Source of the DNA: JBPOJN01 sp052033505
GTDB lineage: Bacteria; UBA10199; JACPAL01; GCA-016699445
Direction: 5' to 3'
Assembly (NCBI GenBank): GCA_052033505.1
Contig: JBPOJN010000022.1
Coordinates: 8,962-72,961 of the forward strand
Length of the DNA stretch: 64,000 bases
Below, one piece after another: positions 16,846-26,070 of the stretch. The notes below the pieces were generated by a model. The model was not told the DNA's origin and searched no databases. It saw only the letters and a program-made list of their open reading frames with translations. The stretch's first letter is position 1; each line of letters begins with the position of its first letter. A program made the translations under genes and the position numbers.

Positions 16846-18000
16846 TTACAGCTTAGGCTTGTTCTTCGCGTCATAGCCCGTCATTTCAAGATAACCTTTC
16901 GTGACCGGCAGATCGCGCGCGCTTTCTTCGGTCACGGAGGCGCTGCCTTCCCAATAAGTCACTTGCGTCGTCTTGCGCGTAATCAATTCTTGGTCGTGGA
17001 AGTCTGCTTCGACCTTGAGTTTTAAATTCTGCGACGGGATTTCAAGCTTCCATTCCATCGGATAAACAGCCTCGGAACGGGGGCTTTTCCAAGGACGCGA
17101 AGACTGAATGTGGATGTCGCTTGCGGTCAAGGACAGCGACTTTCCCTCGGCGTCGGTCAAGCTTCCCGAGAGGAAGTCTTGGCCGCTGCGGTCCCGTAGG
17201 CGGTAAATCATCAACGAACGGCCTTCGGATAAATGAAGTCCAAACCAGTCCCAGCCGGTTTGAGTCTCGGAGAGTTGATTGGATCCAAATTCATGGTCGA
17301 ACCAAGCCTCGCCCGAAGCGTTCTCGATGACTTCCGATTTCCGGTGGATCCGGCACCGCGTTTTCTGGCGCGGTACGGAATAATAATAACTCGCATGACG
17401 TCCGTCGTTCGCCTTCGGCGAATAACCGTTTTGGCCCTGGAGAACGATGCTGTTCTGAGAGCTTGCAGGCAAAGTCAAAAGGCATTCATAGGAGAAATCC
17501 TCGCCCTGCGCCTTGAGTTTCCAGCCTAAATCCGTCATCTCGGCGCGGAATTTCGGCAGATGCACGTTTAAAGTATCCCGTGAAGCGTCTGCGATTCCGA
17601 GGGCACCGCGTCCGGCGGATTCGGAATAGGAGAATGATTTCCCGTGAAGATCGCTTAAGGCTGCGTGGCCCAGGTAAATTTGATCCGTTCTCCAAGCGCT
17701 GCGTGCATTTGCTGGAGCAGAGCTTTCGGCGGATTTTGGTAGAGCCGTCCGGAAGATCGTCCATTGAAATCCGAATTCACGCCCGCCTTCGGATTTCACG
17801 TGGCCTGTCACGTACCACCATTCGTTTTGAAATTCCGGATGCGCCCCGTGATCGCGTGGAAAAATGAAAACCCGTCCCGGCGTCACGGCGGCAAAGTCCG
17901 CTGACTGTAGCAGGGAGGGCGTCAAAGCCAGTCCAAGACCTAGAAAAATCCCGAGCCATCGGGGAAATTTTTTTTGCATCATTCGTGGTACCTCATTCAT
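16846..18000 (-). CDS. CrtC/AttH-type lipocalin-like exported protein
   Basis: The 384-residue protein has an N-terminal signal sequence and a double lipocalin-like fold of the carotenoid 1,2-hydratase/AttH family. Hallmarks are FQNEWWYVTGHV, FGFQWTIFR and WFDHEFGSNQL. Family members include carotenoid hydratases, but the genetic context (ABC ATPase and FtsX-type permease) matches the AttEFGH/lipid-export-like grouping. A role in handling a lipid at the cell envelope is therefore more likely than carotenoid synthesis. It overlaps the permease stop by eight bases. A second start six codons in (17982) has a GAGG site and is a fair alternative. Confidence 0.8.
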   Translation of the reverse strand: MNEVPRMMQKKFPRWLGIFLGLGLALTPSLLQSADFAAVTPGRVFIFPRDHGAHPEFQNEWWYVTGHVKSEGGREFGFQWTIFRTALPKSAESSAPANARSAWRTDQIYLGHAALSDLHGKSFSYSESAGRGALGIADASRDTLNVHLPKFRAEMTDLGWKLKAQGEDFSYECLLTLPASSQNSIVLQGQNGYSPKANDGRHASYYYSVPRQKTRCRIHRKSEVIENASGEAWFDHEFGSNQLSETQTGWDWFGLHLSEGRSLMIYRLRDRSGQDFLSGSLTDAEGKSLSLTASDIHIQSSRPWKSPRSEAVYPMEWKLEIPSQNLKLKVEADFHDQELITRKTTQVTYWEGSASVTEESARDLPVTKGYLEMTGYDAKNKPKL

Positions 18001-20557
18001 CGTACCTCAAGGCCTGAGCGGGCGTGATTTTCCTCAAGCGTCTCAACGTAAAGAGTCCGGCCAACGACCCGACCACGACGGTCAAGAAGGCGCTCTTCGG
18101 AAGTAGATGCCAATCCGGATCGAAGAAGATCGTCCAGCCGAAAAAATTATAGTGCACTTCCGCAATGATGACGTGGCTCAAAGCGAGACCGATCAAGGCG
18201 CCCAGACTTTCGCCGAGGAGTGAGAGCACGAAGCCGTGAAAAACCCCTAAAAATCCCAAACGCCGCTGCGAAAGACCTTGAGCCATCAAGAGCCCATACT
18301 CCCAGCGGCGTTCCTCGGCGAGCGAGGCGATCGTCGTCAACACGCCCAGGAAAGCCACGGTCAAAGCAATTCCTTTCAAGATTTCAGTCACGAGAAAGGT
18401 TTGATCGAATATTTTTAAGATCTTCGCGCGCAATTCTGCCCCTCTCTGGATTTCCAGAGAAGGGGGCAGATTTTTAAACGCCGAGATCCGGTTGAGGGCT
18501 TTTCCGGTGGCTGCGGCGTTTTCGAAAAAAAGCGCGGCCGCGTGCACACGGTCATCTCCGGTGAGTCTCCGGAAGTCGGACGCATTGACGTAAATTAAAC
18601 CCCGTTCGGAAGAATAATCATAAAGGATCGCACCGACGTTTAACCGCCATTCACCCCAGGGCGTCTTGACCGAAAAGTCATCGCCGAGACGCAAATGCCG
18701 GCGGTGCGCGAACGATTCGGCCAAGGCCGCGCGGATCGTTCCAGGTGGGAGGCGGGTGACGTCCGCGAAATGCGTGCGGTCCCCCTCGAGCAGTCGGAAA
18801 GTCCCGCGCGCCATTAATGCGTCCAAGGCGACCGCGGAGAGTAAGACGTCCTGGTTCTCGTATCGGACGGTTTCCGTGCGGTTGGTTTCCAGGCGGCGCA
18901 CATCCGGAAGCTCCGATAAATTTTTCAGGAAAGAAGGCGGCAGTGTCGGGCGTTCTATGCCGAGGCCTTTTTCTTCCGGTAGGATCAAATAAACGTCGCC
19001 TTGGATTGAGGCTTCAATCCAGTCGGAGACGCTCGCGCGGAACGACGAGACCATGAGTCCTACGCCCAGCCAGAGACCGACCGCGAGCGAAAGGGCTGCG
19101 ATTACGACGCCTGCGCGGTAAGGGTTTTCCTTCACTTGGGACGTTGCGACTAAGAAAAGTCCCGAACGTAGACGCCGCGCAATGGCCTCCAAAGGCACTA
19201 ATAAAAATTTCGTGAACAAAGGCGTCGCGAATAGAAATCCCAGAAGAAGCGTCAGCGCCGCGGCGAAGCTTAAAAAAGGCCGGTCAATCGTCGCGGCCTT
19301 CATCAGCACCGCCGTCATCACCCAAAAAAACGCCGATACTCCCGCGATCCACGTCGAGCGGCCGCGGATACGTTTTTCATAGGAAAGCCTCCGCGCGGCT
19401 TCCGTCGGTGTGATCGACAAAACTTCCCAGAGCGGAAGGGCGGTGCCCAAGGCCACGCCCAAAAGTCCCAATCCCAAACTGAAAATGACCGTGCGTCCGG
19501 TCAATGAGGGAGACGAGACCAGTGACTGCGCGTAAAGATTCGAAGCGGTTTGAAACACCGATTGCGAAATCCCGTTGGCCAGGAATTCCCCTAAAAAAAT
19601 GCCCAAGACCGCGGCGCAGAATCCGAAGATCAGGTTTTCGGTTAAGAAAAAGAGAATGACGTTTTTGCGCGCGAGTCCCAGTGACCGCAGGATGCCGATT
19701 TCGCGGCGCCGTTTGAGCAAGGCCAGGCTTGCGGCGTTATAGACCAAGAAAACCGAGACAAACATGGAGACCAGGCCTAAGGCCGTGAGATTTACGCGAA
19801 AGGCTTCTAAAAGCTTCCGGCCTTTCGAAGCGCTCTCTCCGGGGGTGGTGAGGGCAAGTTCGGGAAAGTCGGCTTGGAACCGCTCGACCCAAACCGCGAG
19901 GGATCCTGGATCGTCCAACAGGACATCGATTTGGGTTAGGCTTTGCGCGCTCTCTTCGTCGCCACCGAATTTTTCCTGGGCCGTGGCGATGTCGACGAAG
20001 CTTAAGTCTCCGGCATTTTCTAAAAAAACGGGACGCAGTGAAAACGTTTTTCCGCGCACGATCAAATCCGCGGGCTGATCTGCAACCATGCCGCAGGTTC
20101 GTGCGGTCTCCGTATCGATCATGAATCGGTCCCCGTCGCGCATGAGGTCGACGAAGCTCCATGCGGCATTCGTTTGGTCCTGGAGTTTTAGGACCGGTGC
20201 GAAGAATTCCGCTCGGCTTAAAGGATCAATCCCCAAAATTACGAACGAAGTGCCGGAACCGCATTTCGCGGAGAGGCGAACCAGCGGAGTCGCCGCGTGC
20301 GTGCCGGGTAAGAGCAAGAGGCGCGAAAAATCTTCATTGTGTATCCGGCGGCTCCCGCCAACGACGGAGACATGGGCGTTACCGGAAATACGCGAGATGG
20401 TGTCCCCGACGGACTCTAAGATCGTCCGTTGGCAAAGGTCGATCGCGGTAAAGGCCGCGACGCCCAAGGCCATTCCCAGCAGCGTGAGCAGAATTTTAAC
20501 GGGGCGCGCGCGCAGGTAGGGCAGGCTTAAAGTGCGCAACAGGCGGAACGTTTTCAT
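17993..20557 (-). CDS. FtsX/MacB-type ABC transporter permease
   Basis: The 854-residue protein has about ten helices in two FtsX-like halves: an N-terminal helix (about 18-38), a periplasmic domain (40-245), a helix cluster (about 255-440), a second periplasmic domain (490-710) and three terminal helices ending with TLRRLRKITPAQALRYDE. This layout fits the YbbP/LolCE-like mechanotransmitter class, which moves lipids or peptides off the membrane rather than through a pore. It overlaps the ATPase gene by four bases and the lipocalin gene by eight, so the three form a transport unit. Confidence 0.87.
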   Translation of the reverse strand: MKTFRLLRTLSLPYLRARPVKILLTLLGMALGVAAFTAIDLCQRTILESVGDTISRISGNAHVSVVGGSRRIHNEDFSRLLLLPGTHAATPLVRLSAKCGSGTSFVILGIDPLSRAEFFAPVLKLQDQTNAAWSFVDLMRDGDRFMIDTETARTCGMVADQPADLIVRGKTFSLRPVFLENAGDLSFVDIATAQEKFGGDEESAQSLTQIDVLLDDPGSLAVWVERFQADFPELALTTPGESASKGRKLLEAFRVNLTALGLVSMFVSVFLVYNAASLALLKRRREIGILRSLGLARKNVILFFLTENLIFGFCAAVLGIFLGEFLANGISQSVFQTASNLYAQSLVSSPSLTGRTVIFSLGLGLLGVALGTALPLWEVLSITPTEAARRLSYEKRIRGRSTWIAGVSAFFWVMTAVLMKAATIDRPFLSFAAALTLLLGFLFATPLFTKFLLVPLEAIARRLRSGLFLVATSQVKENPYRAGVVIAALSLAVGLWLGVGLMVSSFRASVSDWIEASIQGDVYLILPEEKGLGIERPTLPPSFLKNLSELPDVRRLETNRTETVRYENQDVLLSAVALDALMARGTFRLLEGDRTHFADVTRLPPGTIRAALAESFAHRRHLRLGDDFSVKTPWGEWRLNVGAILYDYSSERGLIYVNASDFRRLTGDDRVHAAALFFENAAATGKALNRISAFKNLPPSLEIQRGAELRAKILKIFDQTFLVTEILKGIALTVAFLGVLTTIASLAEERRWEYGLLMAQGLSQRRLGFLGVFHGFVLSLLGESLGALIGLALSHVIIAEVHYNFFGWTIFFDPDWHLLPKSAFLTVVVGSLAGLFTLRRLRKITPAQALRYDE

Positions 20558-21240
20558 AGAATCTTACCGTCCGCGAGACGCACGCGGCGATCGGTAGGAC
20601 GGGCTAAACGTTCGTCGTGAGTGATTAGGACCGTCGTGGCCTTTTCTTCTTTTGCGAATTCCCTCAAAAGACCCAAGACCTCTTCGCCCGAGCGGGAGTC
20701 GAGATTTCCGGTCGGCTCGTCGGCCAAGACCAGGGAAGGTTTCAGCAGCAAGGCGCGGCACAAGGCCGTGCGCTGCATTTCCCCTCCGGAAAGATCGTGG
20801 GCGCGATGCGACCGCCGCGCCGAGAGGCCGACGCGCTCAAGCAGGGTCTGGGCGCGATCTTGGGCGTCCTTCAAAGGCAGACGTACGGAAGAAGGTTTTA
20901 GAAAAAAAGGCATGAGGACGTTGTCCCAGACCGTGAGGTGCGAAAGCAGGTTGAAAAACTGAAAGACGATGCCGACTTTTTCCGAGCGATAGCGCGCAAG
21001 CTCTGTATCTCCGAAAGTTTCGAGATTAAGCCCGTCCGCGCAGAATGTGCCTGAATCCGCGGTATCCAATCCTCCTAAGAGATGCAGCAAGGTGCTCTTC
21101 CCAGAGCCCGAAGGCCCGGTCAGTACGACGAATTCCCCGGAGGGAATGTCTAAGGTGACGCCTCTCAGGACGGTCAAGGGCTCGGAGTCGGCCGAAGTTG
21201 CAGGATAGGTTTTGCGAATATTTTTAAGTTCGAGATGCAT
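20554..21240 (-). CDS. LolD/YbbA-type ABC transporter ATPase
   Basis: The 228-residue ATP-binding subunit has Walker A GPSGSGKST (about residue 37), Q-loop FQFFNLLSH, signature LSGGEMQRTAL, Walker B LVLADEPTGNLD and a switch His in VLITHDERLA. Sequence type is LolD/MacB. It powers the permease encoded immediately downstream (4-base overlap). I chose the ATG at 21240. The open frame runs six codons further to a TTG, which lacks a ribosome binding site and is not needed for the domain. Confidence 0.9.
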   Translation of the reverse strand: MHLELKNIRKTYPATSADSEPLTVLRGVTLDIPSGEFVVLTGPSGSGKSTLLHLLGGLDTADSGTFCADGLNLETFGDTELARYRSEKVGIVFQFFNLLSHLTVWDNVLMPFFLKPSSVRLPLKDAQDRAQTLLERVGLSARRSHRAHDLSGGEMQRTALCRALLLKPSLVLADEPTGNLDSRSGEEVLGLLREFAKEEKATTVLITHDERLARPTDRRVRLADGKIL

Positions 21241-21365
21241 TCTGGGGATAAGTGGCAAACTAATTGAAAAAACTCAAAAAAAATGTCGTATTTTTCACAC
21301 TGCGTCAAAAATTATCAATCTGAAAAAAATAACCTAAAAATCCCAGTAAAATGAAGAATAATATC

Positions 21366-21382
21366 TTGCCGCACTGCGGTAA
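21366..21382. promoter_or_regulatory. 17-base dyad, candidate operator
   Basis: The sequence reads as TTRCCGCA-S-TGCGGYAA, a near-perfect palindrome (one mismatch per arm pair) in an otherwise AT-rich divergent promoter region. Its position, about 125 bases from the ABC operon start and 185 bases from the phosphoesterase start, suits a regulator site. The binding protein is unknown. Confidence 0.4.
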
Positions 21383-21485
21383 CATGTTGAAATTTAACGC
21401 AAATATGAAAAATTATTTTTTGTATTCGGTTAAGTTTTATGGAAACTTGTCGCAAGTTTGAACGATACACAGAGTGTGAGACCTT

Positions 21486-21524
21486 ATTCGGGGTTTCTTA
21501 AGGGTTCTTAAGCGATTCCCGAAT
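21486..21524 (+). promoter_or_regulatory. Nested hairpin in the phosphoesterase leader
   Basis: ATTCGGG (21486-21492) pairs with CCCGAAT (21518-21524). Inside it, CTTAA (21497-21501) pairs with TTAAG (21508-21512). The structure ends 30 bases before the GGAGG of the phosphoesterase gene. No T-run follows, so it is not a standard terminator. It may stabilise or regulate the leader. Confidence 0.4.
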
Positions 21525-21564
21525 GCTCCCGAAGATTCATGGGGGGATGCCTTGGAGGTTTTCC

Positions 21565-24387
21565 ATGTGTTCACGAGTGGGTAGTAGCGGAGCTTGTCTT
21601 CCTTCGGACTCTGAAAATTCGTCGAACGCCGTTTCCGAAACGGCTGCACCTTCGATCGTCGCGACCGAGCGGCCTTCGATATCCGAGACTTCCGCTGGCG
21701 CTGATAAGCCCCTACAGCCTAAAGACCACTACAAATCCGTCGATCTCGCAGGGGATCAACAGGTCGATCGGGGGTTCGTCAGTCATTTATCCTCTGGTCT
21801 CACCGGTGGCGGTGCCGCCGGCGGTTTTGGGAACCCTCAGGATTATTTCGGAAAATACAGTTTCTTCCATGGAAATTTCGCGGTTGCTTTCGCCTATGCG
21901 GCACGGCGGCCGCCGGCGTCCCTGCTCGGAGGCACGGCTGTTTCCGATGCTTTGATGTTTCAAGACCGCCGTCCTGAAAATGCCGCGCCGGTGCATAAGT
22001 TGATTTCCATGGGAGACGCGGTGGAAGTGGGGAGCCGCACCGAATTGGTTCATTTTCTGGATTCCTTGCATCGCCTGAAGGACGCCGATCCTCTGTCGCG
22101 CTTGCTGCTTTTCGTTCATGGAAATCACGAAAGCTTCGGCCAGAATGGATTCATGACCTCCGGGGCGGATTTTCAAGGAGCGCCTCAAGCGCTTTTGGAT
22201 ATTGGTCCCAGCCCCGAAGAATTCCGCAGGGATTTTCACGCCGCTGAAGTGGGGGCGGAGAACGTTCTCGACAAAAAAACAACGATCGAAATGATCTACA
22301 GGGAAATGTTCGGCAAGGATCCCGAGCCGGTCCGCATGATTCGGTTTGATCGATCCTATTATACCCTGGAAGGAGAGACGGAGCTGCGTAGTTTCGGAAA
22401 CTCTTCCGAGGTCTTTCGTAATTTATGGAAGCAAACGACTGACAAGACCTGGAACGCGATCGTGAATTACACCGGCACCTCCGACATACGCGTCGAAAAG
22501 GCTTGGTTTCAGGTCGCAGCCGCCAAGATAGAGGACTTTCATACGTCCCAAGGCGACGTTCCCGTGTATGCGATCGCGCTGGACACGACGGATTTCCTCG
22601 AAGACGACATGAAAAGAGGGGCCCTGGAAGGCCACGTTTCCTCGGTACAGGTCAAAGTGATCCGCGCCTTGATGGATCATCTTGTTTTTGAGAATCCCGA
22701 CACGAAATTCATTTTCGTCAGTCACTACCAAGCCGCGCACGGTTCGATGGAGCAAGTCACGGGCGATGGAATTGCTCATTTGAAGAAGTCGGGCCTAGCC
22801 GGACTCCTCTCCGATGAAAAGGTGATCGCGTTCGTGGCCGCTCATGACCATCGGCCGAATTATGTCGATCTCTCCAAGCATCCTGCGGTTTCCCGCAAAA
22901 CGCCGCTTCCGGGCGTCACCGTGGCTTCCGTCATCGACAGCGGCGGAAAATTGCGCATGACTTACGGAGTCGACGAAAAAAAATCGGAAAAGGCCTATTT
23001 TGAATTCCGTTTCTTGAAGCTCGATACGGCCAAACTGCCCGGGAATTCTCCCGCGGTTTGCCGGGAATTGCAGGCCTTGGATCCCTATTTACTGCTGCAC
23101 GACGATGCGATCGCGCACATAGAGGATCCTTTGATACGCGAAATGGCGGCGTCTCAGGTTTCAATCCCTAAAAAAGCGTTCCTGTCGTTTAATCTCGATC
23201 ATGGTCTCGCGAACCGGCCCGAGTCCCTGCCCGAGCTCATCGTCGCCGAAGACGTCGTCGTCGCCTCAATCGAAGAAAATTCTTTTTACATGCGCGCTTT
23301 TTTAAGCGCGATTCGATTGTCCTTGAAAGGCATGCGAAGCCTTCCCGAAGCCGCCGCTTTCGAAACGTCCTATCTGAATTCAGTCGAACTCTTGGAGAAA
23401 TATTCGAAGGGCGATCTGACGGCTGGGTCTTCATTGAACGACGCATTTAAAGCTCTGGATGAAAGTATTGGAAAACTCCAAGTCGCCGGCTCAAAGGCAA
23501 ACGCCTCCGTGCCGCGGGCTTTGATAAACGCACGCGTGTTCTTGAATGATTACCGCGGCTGGATCCGCGATTACCGGAAACTCCGCTCGGACAACGCCCC
23601 GCTGAAGACTTTTATGACGATGAAACGGCCCAATGGTTTCGCGTCTTTCCGCGCGCTCGTTGATTTTGTCGAAAAAGCGCCGCCCGGAAGCGAAGTCGCT
23701 TCTTTGATGGCTCAAATCACGCAACGCGCCGCGAAACAGCGCATGCAATTTTATAAAGAAAGAAAAGTTTTGGACGGCATCCTGCCGGAAGGCGTGATCG
23801 ACGCCGAGGGCCTGCGCCACCACGTGCGGATCGTCCTCGGAGAACCCAAAGGCGTCCCTTCCGGGGAAACCTGCGCGGCGCAAAAAGATTACGCCGAAGA
23901 AGGCCGGAAGCTCGTCGCCGATGCCGTCGTTCCTTACGAAGGAAAACCCGAATGGCACGGGTCGTTGCGCTTAGGGCTGGGCAACCGCGGTGGAACGGTC
24001 GAGGCCGGCGCGCAAGCGCACGTTCTGAACCGCTGGAATCAACCCCGTCTCAATCTGAGGCTCTACGGCGGTCTCGCGCGCGGCGCTGAAAACGAATACG
24101 ACGTTTACGGCAAGGTCGCGTTGAGTTTAGGCGATCCTTTAGGTTTTGCCGACATTGGTCTCTTCGCAAAAGGCGGGTGGAACGTTTCCGAAAGCGCTGC
24201 GTCTTCTTTCTCCCCGAGTTTGGGCGTAGAGCTTAATCTTCTCGAGGGAGCTTTGGGTTTTAGCACAAACCGCGAAGGCTCCGACCGCGGATGGAACGGC
24301 ATGGTGATGATGGACTTGGCGGCTTTAGAAAGAAACAAACCTATCCTCAAGCGTAGCGTGCCCGTGTTGAAATCGTTGTGGAAGTGA
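21565..24387 (+). CDS. Calcineurin-like phosphoesterase with a beta-rich, barrel-like C-terminus
   Basis: The 940-residue protein has metallophosphoesterase motifs in order: GDAVEVG (about residue 149), GNHES (about 185), SHYQAAH (about 386) and AHDHRPN (about 426), which replaces the usual GHxH. The first motif, D-x-H, is not clear; HGNFAV near 105 is the best candidate. Residues 500-780 are helical. The last 150 residues alternate like an outer-membrane barrel (GSLRLGLGNRGG, NLRLYGGLARG). The ATG at 21565 is chosen for its GGAGG six bases upstream; an earlier ATG at 21523 lies in a hairpin. No clear signal peptide, though the N-terminus has Cys and low complexity. Substrate unknown. Confidence 0.7.
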   Translation: MCSRVGSSGACLPSDSENSSNAVSETAAPSIVATERPSISETSAGADKPLQPKDHYKSVDLAGDQQVDRGFVSHLSSGLTGGGAAGGFGNPQDYFGKYSFFHGNFAVAFAYAARRPPASLLGGTAVSDALMFQDRRPENAAPVHKLISMGDAVEVGSRTELVHFLDSLHRLKDADPLSRLLLFVHGNHESFGQNGFMTSGADFQGAPQALLDIGPSPEEFRRDFHAAEVGAENVLDKKTTIEMIYREMFGKDPEPVRMIRFDRSYYTLEGETELRSFGNSSEVFRNLWKQTTDKTWNAIVNYTGTSDIRVEKAWFQVAAAKIEDFHTSQGDVPVYAIALDTTDFLEDDMKRGALEGHVSSVQVKVIRALMDHLVFENPDTKFIFVSHYQAAHGSMEQVTGDGIAHLKKSGLAGLLSDEKVIAFVAAHDHRPNYVDLSKHPAVSRKTPLPGVTVASVIDSGGKLRMTYGVDEKKSEKAYFEFRFLKLDTAKLPGNSPAVCRELQALDPYLLLHDDAIAHIEDPLIREMAASQVSIPKKAFLSFNLDHGLANRPESLPELIVAEDVVVASIEENSFYMRAFLSAIRLSLKGMRSLPEAAAFETSYLNSVELLEKYSKGDLTAGSSLNDAFKALDESIGKLQVAGSKANASVPRALINARVFLNDYRGWIRDYRKLRSDNAPLKTFMTMKRPNGFASFRALVDFVEKAPPGSEVASLMAQITQRAAKQRMQFYKERKVLDGILPEGVIDAEGLRHHVRIVLGEPKGVPSGETCAAQKDYAEEGRKLVADAVVPYEGKPEWHGSLRLGLGNRGGTVEAGAQAHVLNRWNQPRLNLRLYGGLARGAENEYDVYGKVALSLGDPLGFADIGLFAKGGWNVSESAASSFSPSLGVELNLLEGALGFSTNREGSDRGWNGMVMMDLAALERNKPILKRSVPVLKSLWK

Positions 24388-24399
24388 ACTTTATAAGTT

Positions 24400-25188
24400 C
24401 TACGGCAACATATCCTTGAACGCCTGGTAATCCCGTCCTGAAGCCGTCGTATCGCAATCCAACTCCGCCGCCTTGTTTTCGATCGCTGCGACGCGGTTGT
24501 CGGGATTTGGATGCGTGCTCAAGAATTCCGGTCCGCCGCCACCTTCTCCAGCATCGATGAGTTTTTGGAAAAACGCCGCGGCGCCGTCGCAGGCATACCG
24601 TGTGTGGGCAAGATAGATGACCGAATATTCGTCGGCTTCGGATTCATTGTCGCGAGAAAACGCCAAACCACTCAAACCCGTCGCGATCTGCTGGACGATG
24701 TCGAAACGATTTCCCAAGGCGACTTCGAGAAGCAGAGTGATACCGTAGGTTTCGGTCAAAGCCTCCGTCGAATGCCGGTTCGCCGCGTGCGCGATTTCGT
24801 GGCCCATCACTCCCGCCAAGTCGTCTTCGCGGTCGAGATACTTGATCAGTCCCGTATAAAAATAAAGATAACCGCCCGGCGTTGCGAAGGCGTTCAGGAC
24901 CGAGTCGTCCTGGATGATATAGACCTGCCAATCGAAACGGTCGTCGAAGCTCACCTCACCGCTCGCCAGTATCTCATCGCGGATGCTGCGCAGATAAGCA
25001 TAGGCCTCCGGGTAGTCGTTTTCGTCCAAGATCGGGTACTCGGAAGGATTCGCCTGGATTTCATCGTCGACTTGAGCTCCCAAAGCGATGTCGTCGTCGA
25101 CGCTGAAGAGATTGAGCCCGCAAGCGGCGAAAGAGCCGAGAGCCAGGAGCGTGAGGAGTCCTTTTTTAAGGTGCGTGCTCGTCGTCAT
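24400..25188 (-). CDS. M48-family metalloprotease lipoprotein
   Basis: The 262-residue protein has a lipoprotein signal peptide with lipobox-like SFAAC near residue 22, so it is probably anchored in the envelope. The peptidase domain has the zinc motif HEIAH in GVMGHEIAHAANRHS and the third ligand in NESEADEYSV. The C-terminal FLSTHPNPDNRVAAI is typical of BepA/LoiP-type enzymes, which degrade or assemble outer-membrane proteins. The ATG at 25188 has AAGGAG six bases upstream; the open frame extends 14 codons further into the neighbouring gene, which is unlikely. Confidence 0.88.
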   Translation of the reverse strand: MTTSTHLKKGLLTLLALGSFAACGLNLFSVDDDIALGAQVDDEIQANPSEYPILDENDYPEAYAYLRSIRDEILASGEVSFDDRFDWQVYIIQDDSVLNAFATPGGYLYFYTGLIKYLDREDDLAGVMGHEIAHAANRHSTEALTETYGITLLLEVALGNRFDIVQQIATGLSGLAFSRDNESEADEYSVIYLAHTRYACDGAAAFFQKLIDAGEGGGGPEFLSTHPNPDNRVAAIENKAAELDCDTTASGRDYQAFKDMLP

Positions 25189-25216
25189 AGGTTCTCCTTG
25201 ATGAAGCAAAAATCCG

Positions 25217-25957
25217 TTAGCGAAACTCATGTACGGCGGCGCTTCCTCGAAAGGCGAGTGTCCCTAAACCGTCGTTTTCCACTAAAAACCGATGAAACGT
25301 CCAATGATGGGTTTTTTCTTGGGGGATTTCCTCCGAGAGATCCGTCAAAACGATCGGTGTTTCTCCCCAAGGGCTCGCGCTGAAGGAGCGCGGCGACTTC
25401 TCCATGCCGAATCCCAAAGCTTTCAGAAAGGCCTCTTTGATCGTCCACGTATGATAGAACGCGGCCATTTGCTCTTCGGGAGGTACGGTAAGGAAAGCCT
25501 CATATTCTTTTTCATGGAAGTAACGCCGCGCTAGTCCCATGAGATTGTCGCGGGGAGCCAAAACTTCGACATCCACGCCCAGGGACGGATCTTTTCCGAA
25601 AGCCATCGCGACGTAAGGTCCCGAATGTGAAACGCTGAAATAAACGGGCGGTGCCGAATTCTTCACATTGTCCGAATTTTCCAAGACGAAAGGCCGGCCG
25701 TTTTTCTCGTATCCGAAACGGATCTCTTCGGGCTTTTTTTGGAGCAAACTCGCCAAAAACGTGCGCAGCAAACCGCGCGCCGCCAAGAATTGCTCCGCCG
25801 CTTCCGGGAGCCTCAGACGTTTCCAGCGCTCTTTTTCGTCGTCGGAAAGAAGGGGAGAGAAATGGTCTTCCACGGATTTCGGGGCCAGGAGACTGCGCAA
25901 ACGGCGCAGATCCCACAGATGGAGATGAATGATATCTTGTTCGGGAACCGAAACCAT
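25217..25957 (-). CDS. 4'-phosphopantetheinyl transferase, Sfp type
   Basis: The 246-residue enzyme transfers phosphopantetheine from CoA to carrier proteins. The Sfp-type motifs are present: FSVSHSGPYVAMA, GVDVE (Mg-binding Asp and Glu, about residue 125) and the WTIKEAFLKALG block (about 170). Length matches the Sfp class (about 230-250). No polyketide or peptide synthetase lies in the window, so the target is unknown. It may serve fatty-acid acyl carrier protein if no AcpS exists. It lies 28 bases upstream of the M48 gene on the same strand. Confidence 0.88.
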   Translation of the reverse strand: MVSVPEQDIIHLHLWDLRRLRSLLAPKSVEDHFSPLLSDDEKERWKRLRLPEAAEQFLAARGLLRTFLASLLQKKPEEIRFGYEKNGRPFVLENSDNVKNSAPPVYFSVSHSGPYVAMAFGKDPSLGVDVEVLAPRDNLMGLARRYFHEKEYEAFLTVPPEEQMAAFYHTWTIKEAFLKALGFGMEKSPRSFSASPWGETPIVLTDLSEEIPQEKTHHWTFHRFLVENDGLGTLAFRGSAAVHEFR

Positions 25958-26070
25958 AAACGCAACGCTCGTCTAAAAAGACCGATGTTTCAAGGGACAA
26001 GTTTTTTAGATTTTTCAAAGTAATCCTAAAATTCGAGAGAGGTTTGGCGCGTTTCGTGCTAAGGAAGAGC

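Larger units (their letters stand above)
21241..21564. other. AT-rich divergent intergenic region
   Basis: This 324-base gap separates the divergent ABC operon and the phosphoesterase gene. It is strikingly AT-rich against its surroundings, with A- and T-tracts at about 21261-21300 and 21405-21425. It contains a 17-base dyad and a nested hairpin, listed separately. No gene is visible. The A-tracts suggest bent DNA and binding by regulators, but no clean promoter could be fixed. Confidence 0.6.
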
